Origin: Ypsolopha sequella
Lineage: Eukaryota > Arthropoda > Insecta > Lepidoptera > Ypsolophidae
Direction: 5' to 3'
DNA length: 64,000 nt
NCBI GenBank assembly: GCA_934047225.1
Contig: OW204012.1
Span: 14,880,001-14,944,000, forward strand
The notes under the pieces are model-generated. The model was given only the letters and a program-made list of their open reading frames with translations, was not told the origin of the DNA and made no database searches. Shown one piece after another: positions 44,768-54,659 of this stretch. Position 1 is the first letter of the stretch. Each line of letters opens with the position of its first letter. Made by a program: the position numbers and the translations under genes.

Positions 44768-45506
44768 AAAATAATAAATGTACATGAACTAAATTAAAGG
44801 TTTATTTTATTTATGTTGCAATATACAAACGATTAAATGTATAGGTTAAAGTATAAAATTATTATACAAGGTGAAATCCCATCAACCGCCCGAACCCATA
44901 CCGAAGACCCGGAACAAGGTTCAATGATCACCAACCGAGCCCCCAGCACGAATTCACTACTCGATACGAGTATATTGTTACTCTGCTTGTACTGCATTTG
45001 TGTGCGTAATGCACCCTTTGAAAGGAAGAGGTTATGCAAGAGGGACTCAGAACTAGATATTATAGATTCAATCATATTTCTGACAAATCATTTTGGAAAT
45101 ATACCCGCTAAGTGAAGCACATTATTTCAATGCCATCTGTATTTTTTTCTGATTCGTAAATGTTCGTCGTAAAAATTCGAAACTTTCTCGTTAAACTTGA
45201 CTCGTAAAATGGCTAGATTTGATGGATTTACAGTTCGCTTACTGCTGGATAGATATTACTATACCTCTCAAAACTATGATCATTCTGTAGCTTTAAGTGT
45301 TAGTTTTGTATTTATGTGTTAGTTTTGTATTTATCCGGGAAATTCATTGTTTATTTCGCCAATAGTGGTCGTGAGTTAGGTGGGTTTTCTAAATTAGGAA
45401 ATGTTAATAATACTTAGATAAATTGAATTTATGTCGCAAAAATTTTTTTTTGGTGTTTAGGGCAATAAGATATGTGAAGAAAATGTCTTTAAAATATTTA
45501 ATATTA
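44768..45506. other. Unassigned DNA
   Basis: Holds a 19-base direct repeat (GTGTTAGTTTTGTATTTAT, twice near 45297 and 45316). Overlapping frames at 44833-45115 on the two strands lack recognisable domains. Confidence 0.4.
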
Positions 45507-45596
45507 TTTTATAAATAAAGATATTTTTATAAATAAAGATATTTTTATAAATAAAGATATTTTTATAAATAAAGATATTTTTATAAATAAAGATAT
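45507..45596. repeat. 18-bp minisatellite
   Basis: Five perfect tandem units of TTTTATAAATAAAGATAT. Confidence 0.95.
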
Positions 45597-46039
45597 ATCA
45601 TACACTCTTTTTGAGCTTTAATTGTTTATAAGGAATCAAGGCGAGGGCATTTGTGTTTTTTTCTTTTGTGTTTTATGGTAGAAACCAAGAAAATTAAAAC
45701 AATCTGTTTTAGAGTTTTCAACATTTTAAAATCGAGTCTTCATGGCGGATATGTTTCTCTTTTTTTTTAATAAGGCATTCTCTATGGTTGAGTTAGTGAA
45801 AACAGTGGTGTTAAAATAAATAAAAGATATTGTTTTCGATAGTCTGATATTTTCTTTTATTTATTTGTAAAAAAACGGATATAAAGTTTCAAAGATATTT
45901 ATCTCTTTGATCCTAATATTTTGGCCATTCGATACACAATTACTTGCATTTCCCTGCATCCAATAAAATCGCAAACATAGGCCTAAACTATGGTGTAAAT
46001 ATTATTTTAATTTAAGTTACATCTAATTTTAGACAATAG
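45597..46039. other. AT-rich DNA, nothing recognised
   Basis: No supported frame, repeat boundary or RNA gene. Confidence 0.4.
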
Positions 46040-46178
46040 CGGTGTTACTATAAAACGGTGATTAACTTTAGACAGTGCTTAAATCTGTTGTTGTCGCCTT
46101 TTCTTTCATATTGTAAAAGAGTGACAGCAACAGATTTAAACACTGTCTAAAGTTAAACACCGTTTTGTAGTTACACCG
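46040..46178. mobile_element. 139-bp palindromic MITE
   Basis: Arms of about 60 bases. The left starts CGGTGTTACTATAAAACGGT and the right, read inward, CGGTGTAACTACAAAACGGT; both continue through CTTTAGACAGTG and TAAATCTGTTG. The loop is short. Confidence 0.88.
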
Positions 46179-46400
46179 TAAAACTTATACCAAAATAAAG
46201 ATCGCAAAAAATGTGATATAAAACGGCCGTCATAATATTGAAAAACGATACATTGAAATATTATTTCTGAGTGGCCCGCTTCCACTGAGCAAGATAGACA
46301 AGTGTAAAATGAAAGCGTTGGAGGAGGACAGATTTCTCTAAATACCTTCGCCTTAAAGCAGCGGTTGCTCCGGTGGTGGACGTCGGACTCTCATTGTTAA

Positions 46401-46903
46401 GACTGTACCTGAGCCTAGAGCATGACCAACTCCATGCTATCTAGTATTCGTTTGAAGAAATTCGGACTCTCCTTGTATTGAAAAAAAAATACATTTGGTT
46501 TATTAATCTTTTTTCTAGGGATCTTACGTACAAAAAATGTACTAAAGTTTATACTTTTAACAAAAAAAAATGTTTTGCACCCTCTTTTTTTTTGGTTTTC
46601 AAACGTTCGCTTCAAAAACGCGGTTAAGAGATCAACTTGATTTTTTTTTCATAAAATAGGTAATAGAAATATGAAGGTATATCACCTAAGTTCAATATAT
46701 TTTTCCCTACAAAATATTTCAGTATTAGCTAAAAACACACCAATTTGTTGTTTCGCTGCGTGATCACTAGCATTACGCGTCCAAGAAAAAGAGGCCAAAG
46801 AGCCAACATATAATCACCTCTATGAAAAGCAAATAAAGTCTTTGTCATTAGACTTATTATGCTGGACGGATAATAAAAAAAGTTGCTAGAGTATGCCATC
46901 CTC
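46401..46903. mobile_element. TTAA-flanked MITE, family E copy 2
   Basis: 503 bp between TTAA 46397-46400 and 46904-46907. One end is GACTGTACCTGAGCC, the other, inward, GAGGATGGCATACTC; the terminal repeats are weak. Inverted relative to copies 1 and 3. Confidence 0.8.
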
Positions 46904-46907
46904 TTAA

Positions 46908-48240
46908 GACCCGGGGTCAAATCCTGCCAATGGACCACGCTCACATAACTTTTTCGATATGCAAAGTATTTTACCACATGTTGAACGGTAAAGGAAAACA
47001 CTGTGAGATAAAACTGTCCCATAAAAAGCGTGTCTTTATGCCCGAAGTATGCCCGATAAGGAACGTAAAAATCCCCGGTTCCATTTGCATGTGAACCGTC
47101 ATCATAAACAATGAAAGCGTCTTATCTCTTCAGTTGACCGCGCAGTGACTTCATTGAACTAGAAACGGTATTTTATGGACACCAGATCCAAAACTCAGAT
47201 TTAGCGCTCAACTGAGCAAGCTCCTGCGGTAGCGGAGCGGTGCGGGAGGGGTGTGGTGATGGGTGACGTGAATTGCACAATAACCTGAGAGAATGATGAC
47301 AGATGGAGTGTGGCGATATCTCGAAAAAATACTACAAGTCAACAAGAGCTTCTTCACGACAAAAATAAATAAAGGCACGTTAAAAAAATATCAACGGTAC
47401 AACAAATGGGACGAAATAAATCCAAATCATGATTATTTAAACTTTTTTTATAAATAAAAACCCTGGAATAGAATATATATACGATCTTATTATTTGGTAA
47501 GGTATATCAGTTTTATAATACGACAACACTGCCTTACACCGCAGATATTATAAACCTTTTTCTGAAATGTCGATTCAAAAAGTCGAGGATTCATACTGCA
47601 GGCATTATGATTGCTGATTTGACAGAAATAATGAGCAGAAGGAAATTTTGAAAAGTGACATTTATTTTTACAGCCAAACTACCATATTGGCAAGTAATAA
47701 TAATAAATCAGCAACACGGATCGTAATACTTTTTGCTAATTTTGCCAAATAAAATGTTGACTTCCTATAGTAACTGACTCGGAGCTGGACTCGAAAAAAC
47801 GATAAAAACAAATTAACGAGTTTCACAAAAAGGGTAATAGAACATTGATCACTTAGATACAGAGTCTTAATTCAATATGATTTCCGCTACATAAATAAAA
47901 TGACAACCTCTATATAAGGTTCTTAAATTCAAGTGAACACAGTATCGCTAATAGACAACTTTTCGCCAAAAATAATATTTTTTGCGCTTTTTTTTAACTT
48001 TTACGTAGAAATTGAGTCAGCTGATTCATTAAGTTTTGTACTAGGAAGTGGAAAATATATACGACAAAAATACTTTTTATTAACAAACGGGACCTTTTAA
48101 CGATATACAATCTACCCTAAAATCATCATGATAAATATAAAATATTGAAATGCAAAACAGTAAAAAAAAGGTTTTATCCCCTGACTTTTGCAAACGTCAC
48201 CATTCTCTCGAATGAACAGCCGGAGTTTAGTGGCGTATCA
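46908..48240. other. Long stretch without recognisable genes
   Basis: AT-rich non-coding DNA with one GC patch near 47220 (CTCCTGCGGTAGCGGAGCGG). No frame over 100 codons, no inverted repeat that I could find. Confidence 0.4.
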
Positions 48241-48517
48241 TATCGAGGGCATCAAACTGAAAAGGCGTATCTACAGATTTTCTGAATTCCGAAATTTCCG
48301 ACTTTTTTGGGTGAATCTCCATATTTATTATCTCTATGATGTACTGAAAAAGTAAAGGTTGCTCCACTGGTTATAGGTACTATTATGCCTAAGTCTACGA
48401 CGTGAAAAGGCATTTTTAAATTTAAAGAAAAATATTTATAAATAACTAGGCGATACTTTTATATTTTTGTAGATACGCCCTTCGATAGATAAGCTGAAAA
48501 GCTTGATGCCCTCGATA
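48241..48517. mobile_element. 277-bp MITE
   Basis: The left end TATCGAGGGCATCAA matches the complement of the right end TTGATGCCCTCGATA. GGCGTATCTACA near 48265 is mirrored near 48470. Non-coding interior. Confidence 0.78.
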
Positions 48518-49090
48518 TTAAAGTAAGCATAATGAAAATACTTACTATAATAATTATGTGTTTCAAACTGTGTCTTATATTACCAAAACCTACCAAATCT
48601 AAAAACAAACTTTTTGAACGTAGTAGAACGTGTTTATTTTCGAACCGACGACGCATCAGTTACAACTTTCAAAAACAGAGTTTTTTTTTCATTTTCAAAT
48701 CATGCCAAATCCATGGTGAACGTGACAGAAACTGCCAAATCCATAGTTTAGTATTATCAAAACTCGCCAAATTCACCTTTTTTTGTATGGAATTATCAAA
48801 AGCTTCTATCTCCATATTTGAAATTGATTTTTCTCAAAGATGTCGTGTTTTTCTCAGTTTATAATAATGAGAAACAACAATAAATAGGAAATTTAATTTC
48901 ATAATGTATTAAAATATTATAAAAAGGTGAGGGTATATGAATAACTAAAAACAGATCATATCTCAAAAACATCAAAAGTGGAGATAGCAGCTTTTGATAT
49001 TATAGGACACAACTGTTAAATATTAGGGTGCTCCAAAACTTCCCTTTGAACCAACCAAAAGCAGGGTTTTATGACTTTTATATTTATTAT
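48518..49090. other. Unassigned DNA
   Basis: Loosely repeated words (CCAAATCCATGGTGAACGTG, CCAAATCCATAG) near 48707-48745; the frame at 48532-48864 has no recognisable domain. Confidence 0.35.
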
Positions 49091-49259
49091 TTTTTGTATG
49101 CTATATTCCACATAAATATAAATACTTAATTGAATGGTTTTAGTCGCTATATTTCGACCCTTCAGTGGGGTCGTCATCAGGCGAATAGGAAAATATTATA
49201 TGACATATATAGTATAGGTATTTGAAGTTAGAAAACTGCTGACATCTATTGACATAAAA
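49091..49259 (-). repeat. Dispersed repeat with hammerhead-like core, copy 1
   Basis: About 170 bases, inverted relative to the copy at 53140-53303. On the minus strand it has CTGATGACGACCCC, a short loop, GGGTCGAAATATAGCG. This is a hammerhead-type arrangement (CTGATGA, stem GACCC/GGGTC, GAAA) but with one extra base before the stem. Penelope-like retroelements are known to carry hammerhead motifs; I see no Penelope coding sequence here. Confidence 0.55.
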
Positions 49260-49728
49260 ATATAAAAAAAGTATATTTTAAATCATGAACCAGACTTTTT
49301 TAAGGAAGAATTTAGTCAGCCAGCGCTAGCTGCCGTTATCTTGCAGAGTACTTCGATCCTGAATATTATGTTGTTAAATTTTTAGTTTTCACTGAGACCC
49401 TTGTAAAAACTTTTATTTAACAATATAAAACTTAAATAACATTAAAAAACTAGACTACCTATAAATTTACATAAATATAAAAGATAAAATTATACCTAAC
49501 TATATTTAAAAAATAAACTATGTTAAATGAAACTGTAAATTTGGATTTGATTATAAATATAGGTTTGAGTTGTTTGTTAAATAGTCATATTATTGCGAGT
49601 TAGGTCAGGGCGTGTCAGTCAGTCAGTGTTGTTTGTTCAGTCCAGGTCCATAATGAGCTCCAAGTGACCATATGAATGATGTTTCCCATGTCCGTAATTC
49701 AATGTCGGTTAATGGAGGTGTGAATGAT
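49260..49728. other. Unassigned DNA
   Basis: AT-rich, with TCAGTCAGTCAGTGTTGTTT near 49616; no gene or bounded repeat. Confidence 0.35.
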
Positions 49729-49732
49729 TTAA

Positions 49733-50163
49733 GAGGATGGCATACTCTAGCAACTTTTTTTATTAACCGTCCAGCACAATAAGTCTAATGGCAAAGACCT
49801 TATTTGCTTTTCATAGTGGCAATTATATGTTGGCTCTTTGACCTCTTTTTTTTTGGACGCGTGATACTAGTGATAACGCAGCGAAACACAACATGTTTTT
49901 ACTGAAATATTTAGTAGGGAAAAAAATATTGGACTTAGGTAAAATCCCTTCATATTTCAATTGCCTATTGTACAAAAAAAAATAAGTTGATCTCTTAACC
50001 ACGTTTTTGAAACGATCGTTTGAAAACCAAAAAAAGAGGGTTGAAAACATTTTTTTTGACAAAAGTACTCGTATAAACCTTAGTACATTGTTTATAGGTG
50101 GAATCCCTAGATAAAAGATCGATAAATCAAATATATTTTCTTCAATATGAGGAGAGACCGAGG
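49733..50163. mobile_element. TTAA-flanked MITE, family E copy 3
   Basis: Begins GAGGATGGCATACTCTAGCA after TTAA 49729-49732 and aligns to copy 2 in reverse. The last part, after AATATGAGGAGAGACCGAGG, is missing, so the right end is truncated. Confidence 0.75.
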
Positions 50164-50407
50164 TACGCGCGTGTTTCTGAACGTTGACTGTCACTACTGA
50201 ACACTCGTATACCCTCTTTTTATTGACGACTTTAACGTCCCAACGTGACAGAGGCGAGCCTTATCGCTGGACTTTGAGCACAAAAACATGCTTTTTAGTG
50301 CATGCAGGTTTCTAAAAGCGTTTCTTTTACCGTCAGTAAGTGGTAAAGTATACAAATATATCGTATAGTACGTATGTAGGTATATACATTAAAAAAAACT
50401 CATTTGT
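50164..50407. other. Spacer, nothing recognised
   Basis: Non-coding, no repeat that I can match within the window. Confidence 0.35.
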
Positions 50408-50478
50408 GCATACTCGACTTGAACCTGGGTCTCAAGGTTGACTGTCCGACGTCCTAACGATTGAGCTATAACCACTAC
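50408..50478 (-). repeat. tRNA-like sequence, possible SINE head
   Basis: On the minus strand GTGGTTATAGCTCAATCGTT resembles an A box and CCCAGGTTCAAGTCGAGT a B box, with a middle (GGACAGTCAACC) like an anticodon arm reading GTC, the Asp anticodon. Several arm pairs do not close, so I read it as a pseudogene or tRNA-derived SINE head, not a working tRNA. Confidence 0.55.
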
Positions 50479-50711
50479 ACAACAACTTCTCCAAAACAGC
50501 TTTTAAAACCAGCGGCATAGTGTATATGGAACCCTAAACCTTGCGTTCAATAATCGACCCTCCCGGCATCCTTCATCTATCAATATTGGAACGCGGTAGA
50601 TGTCCAAGTCAACACCTCTCACCCACCATCGATCTGCTGACCTCAAATATAAAATACTAAAATTCCGTACAGAGCAGCCATCTTGTTTGTACATTTGACA
50701 GCGTAACCCCT

Positions 50712-51066
50712 CGGCCATAGCTTCAGGCTTCTGGCGGCGCTTCTTGCTGCGCTTTCAGGCGGTTTTTGCGACGGGCTTTGCCCTGCCACGACACCCGTCG
50801 GCGCCTTCCACCGCATCGGATGTATGGCGCGCTCGCTCGCTCAAAGCGCTCGTCACTAGGTTCGTCCCGTGCCCTCGATCACTGTTGCGGCTCCCCGCCT
50901 CCCCGCACACCGCCGTCGAGAGAGCGCAAGTCACTCGAAGCCGGACAAGGCGCGCGAGATGCAACCCATGGCCGGCCCTATACAACTTCATACATTTGTT
51001 CTCTCCGCCGGCGCCGTCGCAAGAAGAACCGCTTGGCGCGCCTCTCGAAGCCTGAAGCTATGGCCG
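50712..51066. repeat. GC-rich block with 20-bp terminal inverted repeats
   Basis: CGGCCATAGCTTCAGGCTTC at 50712-50731 is exactly reverse-complemented at 51047-51066. Between them lies about 315 bp of GC-rich DNA, out of character with its surroundings. Overlapping frames of 78-103 codons exist on both strands, none recognisable. It could be a DNA element or a captured exon/CpG-rich fragment. Confidence 0.65.
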
Positions 51067-51086
51067 ACCGGTAAGAATATACGAGT

Positions 51087-51190
51087 ACTAGCTTTTACCC
51101 GCAGCTTCACCCGCGTTGGTTTATAAGTTTTCATTTTTCCGGGATAAAAAGTAGCCTAGTTAAATTTATAATCAAATCCAAATTTACAGT
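51087..51190 (-). mobile_element. Helitron 3' fragment
   Basis: On the minus strand: GGCTACTTTTTATCCCGG, then CAACGCGGGTGAAGCTGCGG (hairpin) and AAAAGCTAGT ending at 51087. This is the 3' end of the Lep1-type group; the 5' part is absent. Confidence 0.7.
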
Positions 51191-51689
51191 TTAATATAAC
51201 AAAATATTCAGAATCGGAGCACTCTGTATGATAACTCCACCTAGCGCCGGCTGACTAAATTCTCCCATGATTTTAAATATACTTTTTTATATTTTTACAT
51301 ATCTCTTGCTCTGTAAGTACACCTTTACACTCCTGAATGCCGGGGTGTATGACTATCATTACAGCATAGGTTTTGGAATTTGAAAAAAGAACTGTCATAC
51401 TCATACTGCACGAAGAATATTTTTAAAAAGTTAATATTTCTCTTCTCAGTATCGATTAATTACTCGAATCGGAATCTAGACAATTGATTTTATAAAGATT
51501 TTATTTTAAATATGGAACTATTTGTTTCCACATCGTATGTTAGATGGAATCGATTTAAAAATCAAACTGGCCAGCAAGATTTGACGCGCTTGCGTGCGTG
51601 AAAAAAAAAAGGCAGTCTACTAGTAGGCGCGAAAGCATCGCGAAAGTAATTAATTTTCTTGTTTGAGTTCTTTTTCAAAAGTTTTAAAC
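51191..51689. other. Upstream flank of the recombinase gene
   Basis: Non-coding. CGCGCTTGCGTGCGTG near 51581 is a short GC patch that might belong to the element's promoter region; no motif can be assigned firmly. Confidence 0.35.
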
Positions 51690-52926
51690 ATGTCTAGTGA
51701 CGAAGACATAGATCTAACGCCCGATTTTATTAAAGAAAGGGCAAAAACAGTTGTCGAAAATATATTACCGCCGAACTCGAAAGAAAGATATGTAAAGGCA
51801 TACGACGAATTTATGAAATAGCGGTCAGAAAAAAAAGTAAAATCTCTTTCTGAAAGTGTTTTTATATCATATTTTGATGAATTATCTAAGAGGCTACAAC
51901 CTTCCAGTTTATGGTGCTTTTATTCCATGCTAAAATCTACAATGATGACAAAACATGACGTGAATTTGAAAGATTTTTCTAAACTTACTGCTTTCTTGAA
52001 AAGGCAGTCTGACGGCTTTAAAAGCAAGAAATCGAAGGTATTTACTGCAGAAGAAGTACAGAAATTCTTAAATGAAGCTCCGGATGAAATTTATTTAGCA
52101 ATAAAGGTACCTACGTATTTACTTGCCCTTCTTAATAAGTTACCAAAATATTTCACAAAAATACTATGCGAATTTGGTGCCTTTAATACAACTTATGTCT
52201 TTTTTACAGGTTGTTCTAATTTTTGGGATATCGGGAGCCTGCAGAACCGTGGAATTGACAAACTTGACAATAGAAAATGTAGAAAAACATAACAAATTAC
52301 TACTCATAAAACTGCCTAACACGAAAACTAAAATTGACCGGTCATTTGTTGTGCATGAAGAATTTGCAAATTATGTTGAAAAATATCAAGCTCTTCGGCC
52401 TGAAAACGTGGATACAAATCATTTTTTTCTTAATTACAGTAAAGGAAAATGCCACAGACAAGTAATAGGATAAAACAAATTTACAGGCATGCCAAAGCAA
52501 ATAGCCACATATTTAAAACTGAGTAACGTAGAGTTATACACCGGGCATTGCTTTCGCAGAACATCAGCGACTCTATTGGCTGATTCGGGAGCCAACCTCA
52601 CTCTGTTAATAAGGCACGGCGGCTGGAAGTCCAGCAAAGTGGCCGAAGGTTATATCGAAGATTCGGTGGCAAACAAAAGCAAAATTACTTCTAAAATAAC
52701 AGAAAATATAAACTTGAAATCACCACGTCAAAGCACATCATCTGAGCCATTTTTTAATGAAGAAAATAGTACCAGTCAACTGCCGCCATTTACGATGCAA
52801 GAACCTCAAGTCACTCAAACTCAAGTCTTATCATCACAAACTCATACTCAAACTATAAATATTTCTAAAAAGAACGTGACCATATCTCTTACAAATTGTA
52901 ATAATTTTACTATTAATTTTAATTAA
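51690..52926 (+). pseudogene. Crypton-like tyrosine recombinase, two stops
   Basis: Exon 1 is 51690-52106 and exon 2 52210-52926, joined in phase 0 by a 103-bp intron with GTACCT and TTTTTACAG borders. The conceptual product is about 377 residues. The N-terminal SAM-like region includes RYVKAYDEFMK; the catalytic domain has Arg in GACRTVELTNL, the HxxR box in GHCFRRTSATLL, His in RHGGWKS and the Tyr nucleophile in EGYIEDS. That set is typical of Crypton DNA transposons, which integrate via a tyrosine recombinase. Premature stops lie at TAG 51819-51821 and TAA 52471-52473, so this copy is inactive. The C-terminus is Ser/Gln/Asn-rich. A domesticated recombinase relative is the alternative; the stops argue for a decayed transposon. 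Confidence 0.85.
52107..52209 (+). other. Spliceosomal-type intron in the recombinase gene
   Basis: GT at 52107 and AG at 52208-52209, with a pyrimidine-rich stretch (TCTTTTTTACAG) before the acceptor. Removing it joins ...YLAIK to VVLIFGISGACR, the expected uninterrupted motif around the catalytic Arg. Retention of the intron shows that this copy did not arise by reverse transcription. Confidence 0.85.
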
Positions 52927-53032
52927 ATACACATTTTTTTCTTCTTAATAAATGTTCATTGAAACCTGCTGTCTTGTTGTTTACTTACCTCACAATCGAT
53001 ATGTAAAGCAGAGTATTTATCTCGGGCGTAAG

Positions 53033-53105
53033 CATCAATTGCATACTCGGGTTAATTAGCGCCTTCGCTTCGCTCAGGCGCCAAAAACCTCGTATGCAAT
53101 TGATG
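53033..53105. repeat. Short palindrome with inner hairpin
   Basis: CATCAATTGCATAC and GTATGCAATTGATG flank a smaller GCGCC-TTCGC...GGCGC hairpin. It lies about 100 bp after the recombinase stop and could be part of that element's 3' end or an independent MITE. Confidence 0.7.
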
Positions 53106-53139
53106 TCATACAGCCCTTGGTTAATAATCTACTATTATA

Positions 53140-53303
53140 TCAATAGATGTCAGCGGTTTTCTAACTTCAAATACCTATATATGTCATATAATATTGCTCT
53201 ATTCGCCTGATGACGACCCCATCGAGGGGTGGAAATATAGCGCCTTAAACCAATTAATTAAGTATTTATATTTATGTGGAATATAGCATACAAAAAATAA
53301 AAA
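53140..53303 (+). repeat. Dispersed repeat with hammerhead-like core, copy 2
   Basis: The reverse-oriented partner of 49091-49259. The plus strand reads CTGATGACGACCCCATCGAG and GGGTGGAAATATAGCG (53207-53236); the stem is less perfect than in copy 1. Confidence 0.55.
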
Positions 53304-53409
53304 GGTCCTGAAACTGTATTTTATAAAAAATATAAAAAAATATATTTAATTAAGAAATTTATATCTGATTAAGCTTTTCTGACGCGTTATCCAAAAATGT
53401 TCATATTAA

Positions 53410-54363
53410 GGCCCTTACTATTGCCAAATGGGTACTTTCTAAAGCCTACTCCTCGTTTATGGCCAAACCAAAAATAATGAAAAAATGTATTATGAAAAAT
53501 CAACTCTTAGACAACATATGCAACAGTTTTCTTTTTCAAACCACCAAAACTTCTACATGATTTTTTTTTTTTACTGAATGGTGTTTTTTGACCTCAAATT
53601 CCCTACTGCTCCTGAGTTGCTTGGCCGATTGAATTCATTTATGCTTTGATAAATAGATAAACTTTATAGCTATAAACATAACATAAGATTATTCAATCGA
53701 GTAATCACGTCCAAGTAAAAAGTATAATTTTCCCCTATTTCGCCCTATCAAGGTCGCAGCGAGCGTCGTAACAGCCACTATGCATTGCGCGCTGATATGA
53801 ACGTTGTAACCGCGAGGTTACAGGAATGCAGAGCTGATGGGATTTGGATATTGACACGGGAGAATTGTGGGTGCACTGACCTTTATTCTGGATTGTTGTG
53901 GGCGAGCCGACGAATGCGCTGACGGGCTGAGCCTTCTTGTTGGGCTGATGAAGCTGGCGCTTTGGTCAGGAATGTGCAGAATGTCTTGGTGTAACGTGAA
54001 CACTACACTGGTATATACTGTGAACACAACACTGATAGATACACGATATTGGTTGTGGCGGCGCGAATGTGTGCACACACGTGTCGTTCTCTAGACGATT
54101 CGAGCGGAACAGTCGGCTGCGCGAGCGCGCAGACGTGCGCCTCGGGAGGCGTCTCGAGCCGAACAGAGTGAGTGAACCGCGGGTTGGCGCCAGCGCGCGA
54201 GTCCATTGTGTCGCCAGGTGGCGCCAGCGCTGCGCCGCGAAAATTAGTCATGCACATGCGCGAACGTCACGCTGGTAGCGTGAACAAACGTTATTTCAAT
54301 GTCGGTTCCGTTGATATTTGTAGTGACAAATATCGAGCTGCTAATTTGGCGATGGTAATCGCC
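53410..54363. mobile_element. TTAA-flanked MITE, family A copy 3, split by solo LTR
   Basis: Between TTAA 53406-53409 and 54364-54367. It starts GGCCCTTACTATTGCC and ends GGCGATGGTAATCGCC. Without the 483-bp LTR and its 5-bp duplication it is 466 bp, the same length as the copy at 57518-57983. Confidence 0.9.
53805..54287 (-). mobile_element. Solo LTR
   Basis: 483 bp beginning TGTAACCGCG and ending GTGAACA (TGT...ACA), flanked by the 5-bp duplication AACGT (53800-53804, 54288-54292). On the minus strand AATAAA appears near 53885, before the end of the LTR, as expected for a polyadenylation signal. It is much more GC-rich than its host MITE. No internal retrotransposon sequence is present, so it formed by LTR-LTR recombination. 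It is unrelated to the 223-bp BEL/Pao LTR in this window. BEL/Pao or Gypsy origin is open. Confidence 0.88.
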
Positions 54364-54387
54364 TTAAAGGTATAATGTCAAATACAC

Positions 54388-54641
54388 AAAAGGCTGGAAG
54401 CATTCCCTCGTTGAATGGCTAAGCTAAGACGATGTCCGAGGTATGCCCCAGCCCTCGGGTCCCCTGAAACGTCGACCAGTCGCGAAGATATTTCCTTGAA
54501 CATCTGCTTCGCGGCTGGACCCCACGGCCGTAAGGTTTCTACTCCAAAAGACGCAAATATATAGTCTGAACTTAGATCTGCATACTTGCGCCTCTTGGAG
54601 TCCTCTGCTGAGACTGCCGCAGCACCAGTTTTAGCGGCAGT
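54388..54641 (-). pseudogene. R2-group-like retrotransposon extreme C-terminus
   Basis: Minus-strand translation gives AEDSKRRKYADLSSDYIFAS, FGVETLRPWGPAAKQM and GDPRAGAYLGHRLSLAIQRG, closely parallel to the end of the fragment at 32165-32975 (AEDKKRRKYS, FGVETF). It is about 85 codons, open, but has no start and no catalytic part. It shows that the family has several truncated copies here. Confidence 0.8.
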
Positions 54642-54659
54642 CGCTTAGATATGGGACGC

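Noticed and set aside
50408..50478. Functional tRNA gene
   Set aside because: Acceptor and anticodon stems do not pair properly.
50744..51126. Four overlapping frames in the GC-rich block
   Set aside because: Open frames are expected by chance in GC-rich DNA, and none has a recognisable motif. The block is kept as a repeat-bounded island.
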